DNA from: an uncultured Bacteroidia bacterium
GTDB taxonomy: Bacteria; Bacteroidota; Bacteroidia; Bacteroidales; UBA932
DNA length: 16,485 bases
Assembly (NCBI GenBank): GCA_902795785.1
Contig: CADBMK010000130.1
Span: forward strand, 1 to 16,485
Reading direction: 5' to 3'
A program made the position numbers and the translations under genes. The first letter of the stretch is position 1; each line of letters starts with the position of its first letter. Below the pieces are notes generated by a model. That model searched no databases. It worked only from the letters and a program-made list of their open reading frames with translations, and was not told where the DNA came from. This document shows, one piece after another, positions 1-6,942 of the stretch.

Positions 1-581
1 AATGAACGGTATTTGAAGTCTGCGGAAGCGTCCATTGATCCGGCGCATCCGATATAGATCTCACCTGCTGTCTCAGAGTCCAGATTGAGAAGGAGGTCAC
101 CCTTGAGGAGTTTCTCCTCAAGACCGTATGCTCCTGTCATTCCGGTTTCCTCATCATAGGTAAAGAGAGCCTCGAGAGGTCCGTGCTGAAGGGTATCGTC
201 CTCCAGGGCCGCAAGGGCCAACGCAACGCCCACTCCGTCGTCAGCGCCGAGGGTGGTTCCGGTTGCGCCTACCCAGTCTCCGAGAATCTGAGTCTTGATA
301 GGATCCTTGAGGAAGTCGTGCTTTGTCTGGGCAGTCTTCTGCGGAACCATATCCATATGGGCCTGCATAATGACGCCAACCTTTTTCTCGAAGCCCTTTG
401 TAGCAGGCTTTCTGATGATAATGTTGCCGGATTTATCCTTGATGGTCTCAAGTCCGTGCTTTACACCCCAGTTATAAAGATACTCCTTGGCCATATCCTC
501 GTGCTTTGACGGACGGGGAATCTGGGTGAGGCCGTAGAAGTTTTCCCAAACGATTTTTGGGTTAAGGTCTCTGATAGTCAT
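1..581 (-). CDS. pepD: Aminoacyl-histidine dipeptidase (Xaa-His dipeptidase), N-terminal part
   Basis: Reading inward from ATG at 581, 193 codons run off the left edge without a stop, so the C-terminal part is missing. The product looks like an M20C-family zinc dipeptidase, which cuts Xaa-His and other dipeptides in the cytoplasm. Visible active-site pieces are AHMDM (His75, Asp77), GADDGVG (Asp114), the catalytic/metal pair DEETGM (Glu144-Glu145) and LNLDSE (Asp168), in the order and spacing of the family. There is no signal peptide. It is the last visible gene of a minus-strand run, with 11 bp separating it from the stop of the DUF4831 gene, so it is probably co-transcribed. A plain peptidase T (M20B) is less likely because HMDM and DEETGM match PepD better. 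The symbol is used for the family. Confidence 0.9.
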   Translation of the reverse strand, partial: MTIRDLNPKIVWENFYGLTQIPRPSKHEDMAKEYLYNWGVKHGLETIKDKSGNIIIRKPATKGFEKKVGVIMQAHMDMVPQKTAQTKHDFLKDPIKTQILGDWVGATGTTLGADDGVGVALALAALEDDTLQHGPLEALFTYDEETGMTGAYGLEEKLLKGDLLLNLDSETAGEIYIGCAGSMDASADFKYRS

Positions 582-592
582 AATTATGCTGA

Positions 593-1594
593 TTATTTTG
601 AATTAACCATGAATGTAGCTTCCTTGCCGAGCTGATAGACAGGAACCCTGTCCCGGAGGATGACGTTCCTTCCGTCAGAAAGCTTCACCTCGCAGATGGC
701 AGGAATCCTGTAAACGGCAGGCTGGCCCTTGGCAGCCGCTGCAGGAGCGGCGTCGGCTACAGGCTGAGGCTTCAGTTCCAGGATATATGGCTTGCCCTCG
801 ATGCTGTCGGCGGAAACAAGGCCGTCATTGTCTGAGAGGCGGAAAGCCAGGTAAACCTGCTTGGCGTTATCCGCAGAAGGGATAATGTCAAATGTCATTG
901 ACTGCATCTGACTCTCGGTATAGCCCACGAAGAGCGACATATACTCCTTTTCCAGCCTTGAGATTTCTTCGATGGCGGCGGCCATGGCCTCTCCGCTGTA
1001 TGTGGCGTCAGTGTCTCCGGTAACGATCTGCACCCTCTTCTTCCTGAGGGTGAAAATCATATCGGCAGCCTCCTGGGCCTTCTTGTCCAGGGACTTCTCC
1101 ACTACCATATCCTGCTGGATGGCAACCTTTGTATAGGAATCCTCGTTCTTGATGGTCCTGTAGAGGGTTGCAGCCTCGCTGGTAAAGTTGGAGCCCACTC
1201 CCTTGTCAGAGAAATCTCCGCTCTTCTTTGCCGGGAAGCGCCATACGGTCTCACTGCCGAAATTGGCTTCTCCCGTAGAGATCAGGCCCTGGGTAGAGAG
1301 GGCGAGGAAGTCGGGAGTCTTGCTTGCGTTGAAAACGAACCTCTTGGTCTGGTCCGCCTCCACATAAGGAGTCATCTTCACGGATACTATCTGGAAAGAC
1401 GACCTGTCCTCGAGGGCGGCGTCAACGCCGAGATACTTCTTTGCGAATTTGGCATAAGGTCCTGCAAACGTCTTGGTCTGCATGGCATCGACCTCGAAAG
1501 AAAGCGAGGTCTGAGGAAGCGCGTAAGTGGTCTGTGCGAATGCCGGCGCAGAAAGTACGGCCGCAAACGCGATGGCAAAAAATCTCTTAATCAT
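593..1594 (-). CDS. DUF4831 family secreted protein
   Basis: A 333-residue protein with a clear Sec signal peptide: Met-Ile-Lys-Arg-Phe-Phe, a hydrophobic core, then cleavage likely after APAFA. The mature part begins QTTYALPQTSL and resembles DUF4831, a Bacteroidota-restricted family without known function. Recognisable parts are a 'GPYAKFAKKYLGV' segment near residue 45 and, later, repeated strand-rich regions. It should be periplasmic or outer-membrane associated; I see no transmembrane helix beyond the signal and no lipobox. The frame stays open upstream to 1645, but ATG at 1594 is chosen because it begins the signal peptide. It overlaps the end of the acyltransferase gene by 8 bp (ATGATTAA), which suggests translational coupling. 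The family assignment is from memory of conserved wording and is fairly confident; the function is unknown. Confidence 0.75.
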   Translation of the reverse strand: MIKRFFAIAFAAVLSAPAFAQTTYALPQTSLSFEVDAMQTKTFAGPYAKFAKKYLGVDAALEDRSSFQIVSVKMTPYVEADQTKRFVFNASKTPDFLALSTQGLISTGEANFGSETVWRFPAKKSGDFSDKGVGSNFTSEAATLYRTIKNEDSYTKVAIQQDMVVEKSLDKKAQEAADMIFTLRKKRVQIVTGDTDATYSGEAMAAAIEEISRLEKEYMSLFVGYTESQMQSMTFDIIPSADNAKQVYLAFRLSDNDGLVSADSIEGKPYILELKPQPVADAAPAAAAKGQPAVYRIPAICEVKLSDGRNVILRDRVPVYQLGKEATFMVNSK

Positions 1595-2495
1595 TGTTTT
1601 TCCATCTCTTATGTGTCCAGTTGTAATTCCAAGGCTGGGCTTCAATCCTCAGCTGGAGTTTCTCATAGAACACGTTCATTATTTCTTCCGGAGTATACGG
1701 CGACGCATCGTCGCAAATCTTTTCGAATTCTATTTCATATCCGCCGTCGGGACGGAGGTTCATGAACATCTCAACAACGCCCCAGCCGAACTTGTGCGCA
1801 AGCTGGGCGCCGCCCGTCATGGTGATGGTCTTCTGATGCATGAAATCCTTCACGTGATGGACGGAGGCTCCCGCATAAGGGCTCTGGTCAGTAGGGAAAA
1901 CGTAGAACTTCTTCTTTCCCTGATTCCTGACAGCCTCACGGATAACGGCCTTGGACTCTATGTATCCCGTGTAGTCCTTCCCTGCCACCGATGTCCTGAT
2001 GGACGCAAACACGTCGTTCCAGGTCTTGCTGCTAAGTTCCTTGTATACCACGTAGGAATCGGGATAGCTCATCGGGAACGGCCTGTCCGTGTAATTGCCG
2101 CAGAAGAATCCGCCGATAAGTTCCCAGTTGCCGAAGTGAGAGTTCATAAGAAGCACGCTCTTGCAATTCTGGAAGGCCTCAATCATCACCTCAGGATTCT
2201 TCATCTGAAGAAGGCGGCTCCTGCGGAAACGCTCCGCATCCGAGGCGCCGAACCAGATTGCCTCGACAATAAGCCTGGCAAGATGGTCATAGGATTTTTT
2301 GACGATATCTGTAATCTCGTTGTATTTGGCCTGAGGGAAAGATCTGGAAACGTTGATCATGACTACGCTGCGGCGATAGCGGACGACATCCCTCAGGATG
2401 AAGGCAATCACCTTGGCGCACGCGTAATGGAATTTCAGGGGCAGGCGTCCGAGCACCTTAAGAACCCCTCTGATCAATATGTAACCGAGTTTCAT
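1587..2495 (-). CDS. LpxL/HtrB-type lysophospholipid (lipid A) acyltransferase
   Basis: A 302-residue inner-membrane acyltransferase of the LpxL/HtrB family, which adds a secondary acyl chain to a lipid A precursor or related lipid. The catalytic HX4E box is HFGNWE (His120, Glu125). Downstream come the family's DQSP segment (about 203-206) and the closing WNYNWTHKRWK (about 289-299). The N-terminal 35 residues are hydrophobic/amphipathic, as expected for a membrane anchor. The frame extends to 2546, but ATG at 2495 is preferred: the upstream residues are unlike the family, and the only promoter-like box on this strand lies at 2504-2511, upstream of 2495. The gene heads the acyltransferase/DUF4831/pepD run and is divergent from the peptide transporter. 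The exact acyl donor and acceptor cannot be read from the sequence; an acyltransferase for another lipid (for example an ornithine or glycine lipid) is possible. Confidence 0.87.
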   Translation of the reverse strand: MKLGYILIRGVLKVLGRLPLKFHYACAKVIAFILRDVVRYRRSVVMINVSRSFPQAKYNEITDIVKKSYDHLARLIVEAIWFGASDAERFRRSRLLQMKNPEVMIEAFQNCKSVLLMNSHFGNWELIGGFFCGNYTDRPFPMSYPDSYVVYKELSSKTWNDVFASIRTSVAGKDYTGYIESKAVIREAVRNQGKKKFYVFPTDQSPYAGASVHHVKDFMHQKTITMTGGAQLAHKFGWGVVEMFMNLRPDGGYEIEFEKICDDASPYTPEEIMNVFYEKLQLRIEAQPWNYNWTHKRWKNND

Positions 2496-2503
2496 ACGAA
2501 ATA

Positions 2504-2535
2504 CAAATATATCATTTTTTGTTATCTTTGTCAAA
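2504..2535 (-). promoter_or_regulatory. Bacteroidota-type promoter for the acyltransferase operon
   Basis: On the minus strand TTTG (2532-2535) and TATATTTG (2504-2511) are separated by 20 bp, matching the Bacteroidota TTTG-N19-21-TAnnTTTG consensus. Transcription would start around 2497-2499, leaving only a few bases before the ATG at 2495, so the message would be nearly leaderless. The box overlaps the opposing transporter promoter. No other TAnnTTTG box is visible nearby on this strand. Confidence 0.55.
2523..2530 (+). promoter_or_regulatory. -7 box (TATCTTTG) for the peptide transporter gene
   Basis: TATCTTTG fits the Bacteroidota TAnnTTTG -7 element. Transcription would begin near 2536, giving a leader of about 48 bases to the ATG at 2584. 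The more upstream in-frame ATG at 2536 would have essentially no leader, which supports the later start. A good -33 TTTG was not found at the right distance. The box lies inside the spacer of the divergent acyltransferase promoter. Confidence 0.6.
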
Positions 2536-2583
2536 ATGTGCCCCAAAGCACCGAATTACGCTTATTTCAAACACAAAATCAAT

Positions 2584-4155
2584 ATGTTCAAAAACCATCC
2601 AAAGGGATTGCTTGCAGCAGCCCTGAGCAACATGGGCGAGCGCTTCGGCTACTACATCATGAACGCCGTGCTCGTTCTCTTCCTTACTTCAAAGTTTGGA
2701 ATTCCTGATGAGAAGAGCGCGCTCATCTATTCATTCTTCTATTTTGGAATCTATGTCCTGAGCCTTGTCGGCGGTATCATCGCCGACCACACACAGAATT
2801 ACAAGGGCACAATCCAGGCCGGTCTCATGACCATGGCACTCGGTTACGTCTGCCTGGCAATTCCTATCACCGCCACAGCGATGAACCAGGGATGGCTTCT
2901 GCCTTTCACCTGTCTGGCCCTCTTTATGATTGCCTTCGGTAACGGTCTGTTCAAGGGCAACCTCCAGGCAATGGTAGGTCAGCTTTACGACAACTTCGAG
3001 GCCGAGGAGGCAAAGAAAGGCCCTGAAGCCGCAAAGGCAGCCCAGGGCAAGCGTGACTCAGGTTTCCAGATTTTCTACGTATTCATCAACATCGGCGGTC
3101 TCGTGGCTCCGTTCATCGCTCCTCTGCTGAGAAGCTGGTGGCTCAAGGCCCACGATTTCATCTATAACGCCAGCCTTCCTGCCCTCTGCCATCAGTACAT
3201 CGCCAATCCTTCGGCAATGAGCGCTGAGCAGATGCAGAACCTCGAGGACCTTGCTTCCGCATCTATCGTAAGCGGAGCTCCGGTTTCAGACATGGGCGTT
3301 TTTGCAGCCGACTATCTCAAGATTTTCAACGAGGGTATCCACTATTCATTCTTCGCTTCAGTGGCAGCAATGCTTCTGTCCCTTGTAATCTTCATGGCCA
3401 CCAAGAAGATTCTCCCTACTCCTGCAAAGAAGGAAGCAGCGGCAGTTGCCGACTATACGGCAGAAGAGAAGATTGCAATGGCCAAGGAAATCAAGCAGAG
3501 GATGTACGCCCTGTTTGCAGTTCTCGGAATCTGCATCTTCTTCTGGCTGAGTTTCCACCAGAACGGACAGAGCCTCTCGTTCTTTGCACGTGACTTCGTC
3601 AATACAAGCAAGATTGCTCCAGAGGTATGGCAGGCAGTGAATCCGTTCTTCGTGATTGTCCTCACTCCTGTAATCATGGCCATCTTCGGAGCCCTCAGCA
3701 AAAAGGGCAAGGAGGTTTCGACTCCAAGGAAGATTGCCATCGGTATGGGTATCACCGGACTCGCCTACCTGTTCCTCATGGGTCTTTCAATCTCAGCCGG
3801 ATATCCTTCAGGTACAGACTTCCGTGCAATGCCGGTTGCTACTGCAGAAGCAATGAAGGTAGGACCTTGGGCCCTCATCCTCACTTACTTCTTCCTTACA
3901 GTGGCCGAGCTCTTCATCTCCCCTCTCGGACTTTCGTTCGTATCCAAGGTGGCTCCTAAGAACCTTCAGGGTCTCTGCCAGGGTCTCTGGCTCGGTGCAA
4001 CAGCCCTGGGAAACCTCTTCATCTTCGTAGGACCGATCATGTACAACGCTTGGCCGATCTGGAAGTGCTGGGCAGTATTCCTTGCAATCTGTCTCGTAGC
4101 CATGAGCGTAATGCTCGGTATGGTTACCTGGCTCGAGAAGATTACAAAGAACTAA
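2584..4155 (+). CDS. POT/PTR2 family peptide transporter (MFS)
   Basis: A 523-residue polytopic membrane protein of the proton-dependent oligopeptide transporter family, expected to import di/tripeptides across the inner membrane. Family marks are ERFGYY (19-24) in the first helix, FQIFYVFINIGGLVAPF (161-177) in the fifth, FWLSFHQNGQS (320-330) in the seventh, and SPLGLSFVSKVAP near the tenth helix. Two usual acidic residues look changed: the first Glu of ExxERFxYY is Asn16, and the Glu before Gln in the helix-7 FWxxxEQ motif is His325. A longer soluble stretch lies at about 185-250. ATG at 2584 is chosen over the in-frame ATG at 2536, which would put the start at the predicted transcription start and add a non-hydrophobic tail. 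The gene is single and converges on the EIIC-like gene with a 10-bp gap. The substrate is inferred from family only; pepD nearby fits a peptide-use theme. Confidence 0.9.
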   Translation: MFKNHPKGLLAAALSNMGERFGYYIMNAVLVLFLTSKFGIPDEKSALIYSFFYFGIYVLSLVGGIIADHTQNYKGTIQAGLMTMALGYVCLAIPITATAMNQGWLLPFTCLALFMIAFGNGLFKGNLQAMVGQLYDNFEAEEAKKGPEAAKAAQGKRDSGFQIFYVFINIGGLVAPFIAPLLRSWWLKAHDFIYNASLPALCHQYIANPSAMSAEQMQNLEDLASASIVSGAPVSDMGVFAADYLKIFNEGIHYSFFASVAAMLLSLVIFMATKKILPTPAKKEAAAVADYTAEEKIAMAKEIKQRMYALFAVLGICIFFWLSFHQNGQSLSFFARDFVNTSKIAPEVWQAVNPFFVIVLTPVIMAIFGALSKKGKEVSTPRKIAIGMGITGLAYLFLMGLSISAGYPSGTDFRAMPVATAEAMKVGPWALILTYFFLTVAELFISPLGLSFVSKVAPKNLQGLCQGLWLGATALGNLFIFVGPIMYNAWPIWKCWAVFLAICLVAMSVMLGMVTWLEKITKN

Positions 4156-4165
4156 AAGACAAATA

Positions 4166-5227
4166 TCAGATTTTAAGGTCGTCCTCCCGGATCCAGCCTA
4201 ATCTGCGTGAAACCTCTCCGAGCAGAGCGCAGACGACTGCCGGGAGGACGAAGCATATAAGGACGAGTCCGAACCAGTCGAAGGCAGTCGGATCTGTCCA
4301 TCCGGTCCATACGCCGATAGGTCCGCACAGGCCGCAGGTTCCCATACCGGAATTGACGGCGGCGCCGTTCATCTCAAGGTGGAAGACGCAGGTGGCGATA
4401 GGACCCGTTATCATACTGGTCACAATAGGAGCAATCCAGACCTTTGGGTTCCTGAGGATATTTCCCATCTGGAGCATACTGGTGCCAAGGCCCTGGGATA
4501 CAAGGCCGCCCCAGCGGTTCTCCCTGAAACTCATTACCGCAAATCCAATCATCTGGGCGCAGCAGCCCGCAACCGCAGCTCCTCCGGCAAGACCGGTAAG
4601 CCCAAGTCCGGCGCAGATTGCAGCCGACGATATAGGCAGGGTAAGGGCGATGCCGACGATTGCGGAAACCAGGATTCCCATCACGAACGGCTGACGTTCG
4701 GTTGCCCACATAATCAGGTTACCCACCCAGCTTGCAGCATGGCCCACCGGGGCCGCTATGATACTTGCCACGATGACTCCTGAAAGGAGGGTGACTATCG
4801 GGGTGACCAGGATATCCACCTTAGTCTCCTTCGACACCATCTTTCCGCACTCAGATGCGATGATGGCCACGATGTACACGGCAAAAGGTCCGCCGGCGCC
4901 GCCGAGGATATTGGTGGCATAGCCCACAGGAACGAGGGTAAAGAGCACCATTCCTCCGGCGTGGAGGGCGAATCCTATGGCAACAGCCATTGCAGGGCCT
5001 GCCATTGCGGAAGCCAGGCCGCCGATTGTAAAGCCCTTCTCACCGATGGTTACAACGGACTTGGTAAGGAAGCCGATTCCAAGCTGGGCGCCGAGAGTAT
5101 TGAGGATAGTTCCGATTAGAAGCGTACAAAAAAGACCTTGTGCCATTGCGGACATGGCATCTACTCCATATCGCTGCAATGACACAACTACGTCTTTACG
5201 CTTCAGAAAATTTCCGAATGCGTTCAT
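4166..5227 (-). CDS. PTS EIIC_2 / PfoR-like integral membrane protein
   Basis: A 353-residue, very hydrophobic protein with about eight to ten transmembrane segments, rich in Gly and Ala. It resembles the PTS_EIIC_2 family, which includes Clostridium PfoR. Typical stretches are the N-terminal amphipathic SLQRYGVDAMSAMAQGLF (about 16-33), GLASAMAGPAMAVAIGFAL (about 70-88) and VFHLEMNGAAVNSGMGTCG in the C-terminal third. These proteins look like PTS permeases but lack the phosphorylated EIIA/EIIB domains; none is encoded in this window. Transport substrate and energy source are therefore unknown. It starts 4 bp after the nicotinamidase stop, so it is the last gene of a purC/nicotinamidase/EIIC run. 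It converges on the peptide transporter. A 12-bp inverted repeat lies in its last 30 codons. The family call is fairly sure; any sugar-specific name would be unsupported. Confidence 0.8.
   Translation of the reverse strand: MNAFGNFLKRKDVVVSLQRYGVDAMSAMAQGLFCTLLIGTILNTLGAQLGIGFLTKSVVTIGEKGFTIGGLASAMAGPAMAVAIGFALHAGGMVLFTLVPVGYATNILGGAGGPFAVYIVAIIASECGKMVSKETKVDILVTPIVTLLSGVIVASIIAAPVGHAASWVGNLIMWATERQPFVMGILVSAIVGIALTLPISSAAICAGLGLTGLAGGAAVAGCCAQMIGFAVMSFRENRWGGLVSQGLGTSMLQMGNILRNPKVWIAPIVTSMITGPIATCVFHLEMNGAAVNSGMGTCGLCGPIGVWTGWTDPTAFDWFGLVLICFVLPAVVCALLGEVSRRLGWIREDDLKI
4179..4251. repeat. 12-bp perfect inverted repeat with 49-base loop at the 3' end of the EIIC-like gene
   Basis: TCGTCCTCCCGG at 4179-4190 is the exact reverse complement of 4240-4251. 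Both arms are coding in the EIIC-like gene. The repeat lies just inside the convergent end with the transporter gene, where a transcript stop would be useful, but neither side has a clean run of T, so it is not a canonical intrinsic terminator. Confidence 0.5.
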
Positions 5228-5231
5228 ATTT

Positions 5232-5918
5232 TTACTTGCTGGTTACTCCAGTCTCGTCAATGAAATTCCTGAGGCCGGTACCGTCGTCGATGCTGCAGAT
5301 GAGGTCAGTAAGGACCGCAACGTTGGCTGCGCCGGTAAGGTTTACGATATTCTTTGCGCTTTCCTTTACGCAGTAGTCACCTGCAAGGCCGCAGACATCG
5401 ATCTGGTCAGCATTGGTGAGCCACTTGTAGATAGTAGAATTCTCGTCGAGATTCTCGAATGCGCCATACTGCTCCTTGTCCTGCTCAGTTCCCTTGAGGA
5501 AGAGCTGGACCTTCATAGGGCCCTCGGCAAGGATAGGCTTGAAATCATCTGCAAGACCTGCACCCTCAGTATACTGAACACAGTGCGCCGGCCAGATACC
5601 GCCGTTATCCTTGAATGAGCAGTGGTTTCCAGGATGCCAGTCAAGCGTGAAGATTACGCCGTCGTAAGACTTCGCAGCCTTAGCAATCTTTGCGGTAATC
5701 TTTTCTCCGCCAGGCACATAAAGGGAACCGTTTGGATCGAAGAAGTCCTTCTGTACGTCAACTACGACAAGGACCTTTGCCCTGTAATAAAGAGAATCGT
5801 TCTGTTCCTTTGTAAGGGTCTGGGTCTCGGCAGCAGCGGCCTCAGCCTGCTTAGGCTGATTGTTGCAGCAAGACCAGGCTGCAATAATGATTGCAGCAAG
5901 CACTACTAATTTCTTCAT
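5232..5918 (-). CDS. Nicotinamidase (isochorismatase-fold hydrolase) with lipoprotein signal
   Basis: A 228-residue protein whose hydrolase part closely matches PncA nicotinamidase, which converts nicotinamide to nicotinate for NAD salvage. The catalytic triad is visible as Asp54 (VVDVQKDFF), Lys142 (FLKGTEQ) and Cys183 (GLAGDYCV). The metal site is Asp93, His95 and His99 (DWHPGNH), and WPAHCVQ is also typical. Unusually, it begins with MKKLVVLAAIIIAAWSCC, a signal peptide with a lipobox-like AWSC (Cys17; Trp at -2 is not ideal), then a low-complexity Ala/Glu/Gln linker before the domain starts near residue 48. That predicts a membrane-anchored periplasmic enzyme rather than a cytoplasmic one. 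The frame is open to 6062, inside purC, but ATG at 5918 begins the signal. It lies 13 bp after purC and 4 bp before the EIIC-like gene. A related amidase such as pyrazinamidase-like activity is equally possible. Confidence 0.85.
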   Translation of the reverse strand: MKKLVVLAAIIIAAWSCCNNQPKQAEAAAAETQTLTKEQNDSLYYRAKVLVVVDVQKDFFDPNGSLYVPGGEKITAKIAKAAKSYDGVIFTLDWHPGNHCSFKDNGGIWPAHCVQYTEGAGLADDFKPILAEGPMKVQLFLKGTEQDKEQYGAFENLDENSTIYKWLTNADQIDVCGLAGDYCVKESAKNIVNLTGAANVAVLTDLICSIDDGTGLRNFIDETGVTSK

Positions 5919-5931
5919 TCTATATATAATC

Positions 5932-6870
5932 TTATTTGAGATTTTTAAGGCAGTCGGCAACGTTCTTCTCCATCTGCTCGGCTGAATAGTCGACGCGGTT
6001 GAACTTGTCACCGGTAATATGCTCGTAAAGCTCAACATACCTGTCGGTAATGCCTGAAACAACTTCAGGAGTCATATCCGGAACCTTCTGTCCGGTCTGT
6101 CCCTGGAAGCCGTTTGCCATGAGCCACTCACGTACGAACTCCTTTGAGAGCTGCTTCTGGTGCTCGCCCTTTGCAAGGCGCTCCTCGTAACCGTCAGCAT
6201 AGAAATATCTTGATGAGTCAGGTGTGTGGATTTCATCCATGAGGAAAATCTTTCCGTCATGCTTTCCGAACTCATATTTGGTATCCACAAGGATAAGTCC
6301 CTGCTTTGCGGCGATTTCCGTTCCTCTCTGGAAGAGGGCGCGGGTGTACTTCTCGAGTTCAGCGTACTCCTCCTTTGTCACGATACCCTGAGCGATGAGC
6401 TGCTCAGGAGTAACATCCTCGTCGTGGCCTTCAGCAGCCTTTGAGGTAGGAGTGATGATGGGCTGAGGGAACTTCTGGTTCTCTACCATGCCATCAGGGA
6501 GCTGAACGCCGCAGAGGGTTCTCTTTCCGGCCTTGTACTCTCTCCAGGCATGACCTGCAAGGTATCCGCGGATAACCATCTCAACCTTGAAAGGCTCGCA
6601 CTTGTAACCGACAGTCACGTTAGGATCAGGAACTGCCACTTTCCAGTTAGGAAGGATGTCAGCCGTTGCGTCGAGGAATTTTGCGGCGATCTGGTTAAGG
6701 ACCTGTCCCTTGAACGGAATACCCTCCGGAAGAACGACATCGAATGCCGAAATTCTGTCTGATACCACGATTACAAGGTACTTGCCGAGATCATAGACGT
6801 CTCTTACCTTTCCCACGTATTTTCCTTTCTGACCAGGAAAATTGAAGTCGGTCTTTACAATTGCTTTCAT
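5932..6870 (-). CDS. purC: Phosphoribosylaminoimidazole-succinocarboxamide synthase (SAICAR synthetase)
   Basis: A 312-residue enzyme of de novo purine synthesis that joins aspartate to CAIR using ATP to make SAICAR in the cytoplasm. Signatures are GKVRDVYDLG near 20-29, SDRISAFDVVLPEGIPFKG (about 37-55), VIRGYLAGHAWREY (about 99-112) and LILVDTKYEFG (192-202), followed by DEIHTPDSSRYF. At 312 residues it is of the longer type seen in Bacteroidota and eukaryote-like versions, compared with roughly 240 in E. coli. ATG at 6870 is directly followed by family-like sequence and preceded by a promoter. It leads a run with the exported nicotinamidase and the EIIC-like protein, linking purine and possibly pyridine supply. 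It is unlikely to be anything else. Confidence 0.97.
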   Translation of the reverse strand: MKAIVKTDFNFPGQKGKYVGKVRDVYDLGKYLVIVVSDRISAFDVVLPEGIPFKGQVLNQIAAKFLDATADILPNWKVAVPDPNVTVGYKCEPFKVEMVIRGYLAGHAWREYKAGKRTLCGVQLPDGMVENQKFPQPIITPTSKAAEGHDEDVTPEQLIAQGIVTKEEYAELEKYTRALFQRGTEIAAKQGLILVDTKYEFGKHDGKIFLMDEIHTPDSSRYFYADGYEERLAKGEHQKQLSKEFVREWLMANGFQGQTGQKVPDMTPEVVSGITDRYVELYEHITGDKFNRVDYSAEQMEKNVADCLKNLK

Positions 6871-6915
6871 TTGGTTTATTTACTTTGTGCCACGGGGGGC
6901 AGTTTATTTCCGGCG

Positions 6916-6923
6916 CAAATTTA
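6916..6923 (-). promoter_or_regulatory. -7 box (TAAATTTG) for the purC operon
   Basis: On the minus strand TAAATTTG matches the Bacteroidota -7 consensus. Transcription would start near 6910, leaving a leader of about 40 bases to purC. The leader contains a short TGCC/GGCA stem around a G/C run (about 6887-6901). No good -33 TTTG is seen; the spacer is instead an A/T palindrome that overlaps the stop of the upstream gene. Confidence 0.55.
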
Positions 6924-6942
6924 TAAATATTTTTAATATTTA
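6924..6942. repeat. A/T-only palindrome over the stop codon of the 268-residue gene
   Basis: TAAATATT (6924-6931) and AATATTTA (6935-6942) form an 8-bp perfect stem with a 3-base loop. It covers the TAA stop at 6933-6935 and lies directly upstream of the purC -7 box. It could help end the upstream transcript or bend promoter DNA. As an A/T-only stem it is too weak for a confident terminator. Confidence 0.3.

Noticed and set aside
2536..2583. Upstream ATG as start of the peptide transporter
   Set aside because: It coincides with the predicted transcription start and adds a non-family tail; ATG at 2584 fits the POT N-terminus.
1527..2708. 393-codon open frame on the plus strand across the acyltransferase gene
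   Set aside because: It lies antisense to two well-supported genes, has no recognisable domain, and reads through the start of the transporter in another frame. It is a shadow of the minus-strand codon pattern.
4050..4783. Open frames on the plus strand across the end of the EIIC-like gene
   Set aside because: They are low-complexity and Pro/Arg/Ser-rich, and arise from the G+C-rich membrane-protein codons on the other strand.
5919..6062. N-terminal extension of the nicotinamidase into purC
   Set aside because: The extension would overlap purC coding by 131 bp and put the signal peptide internally; ATG at 5918 starts the leader exactly.
6887..6901. G/C-rich TGCC/GGCA stem in the purC leader as a riboswitch
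   Set aside because: The leader is only about 40 bases and the stem has 4 bp, too small for a purine riboswitch; no conserved aptamer core is seen.
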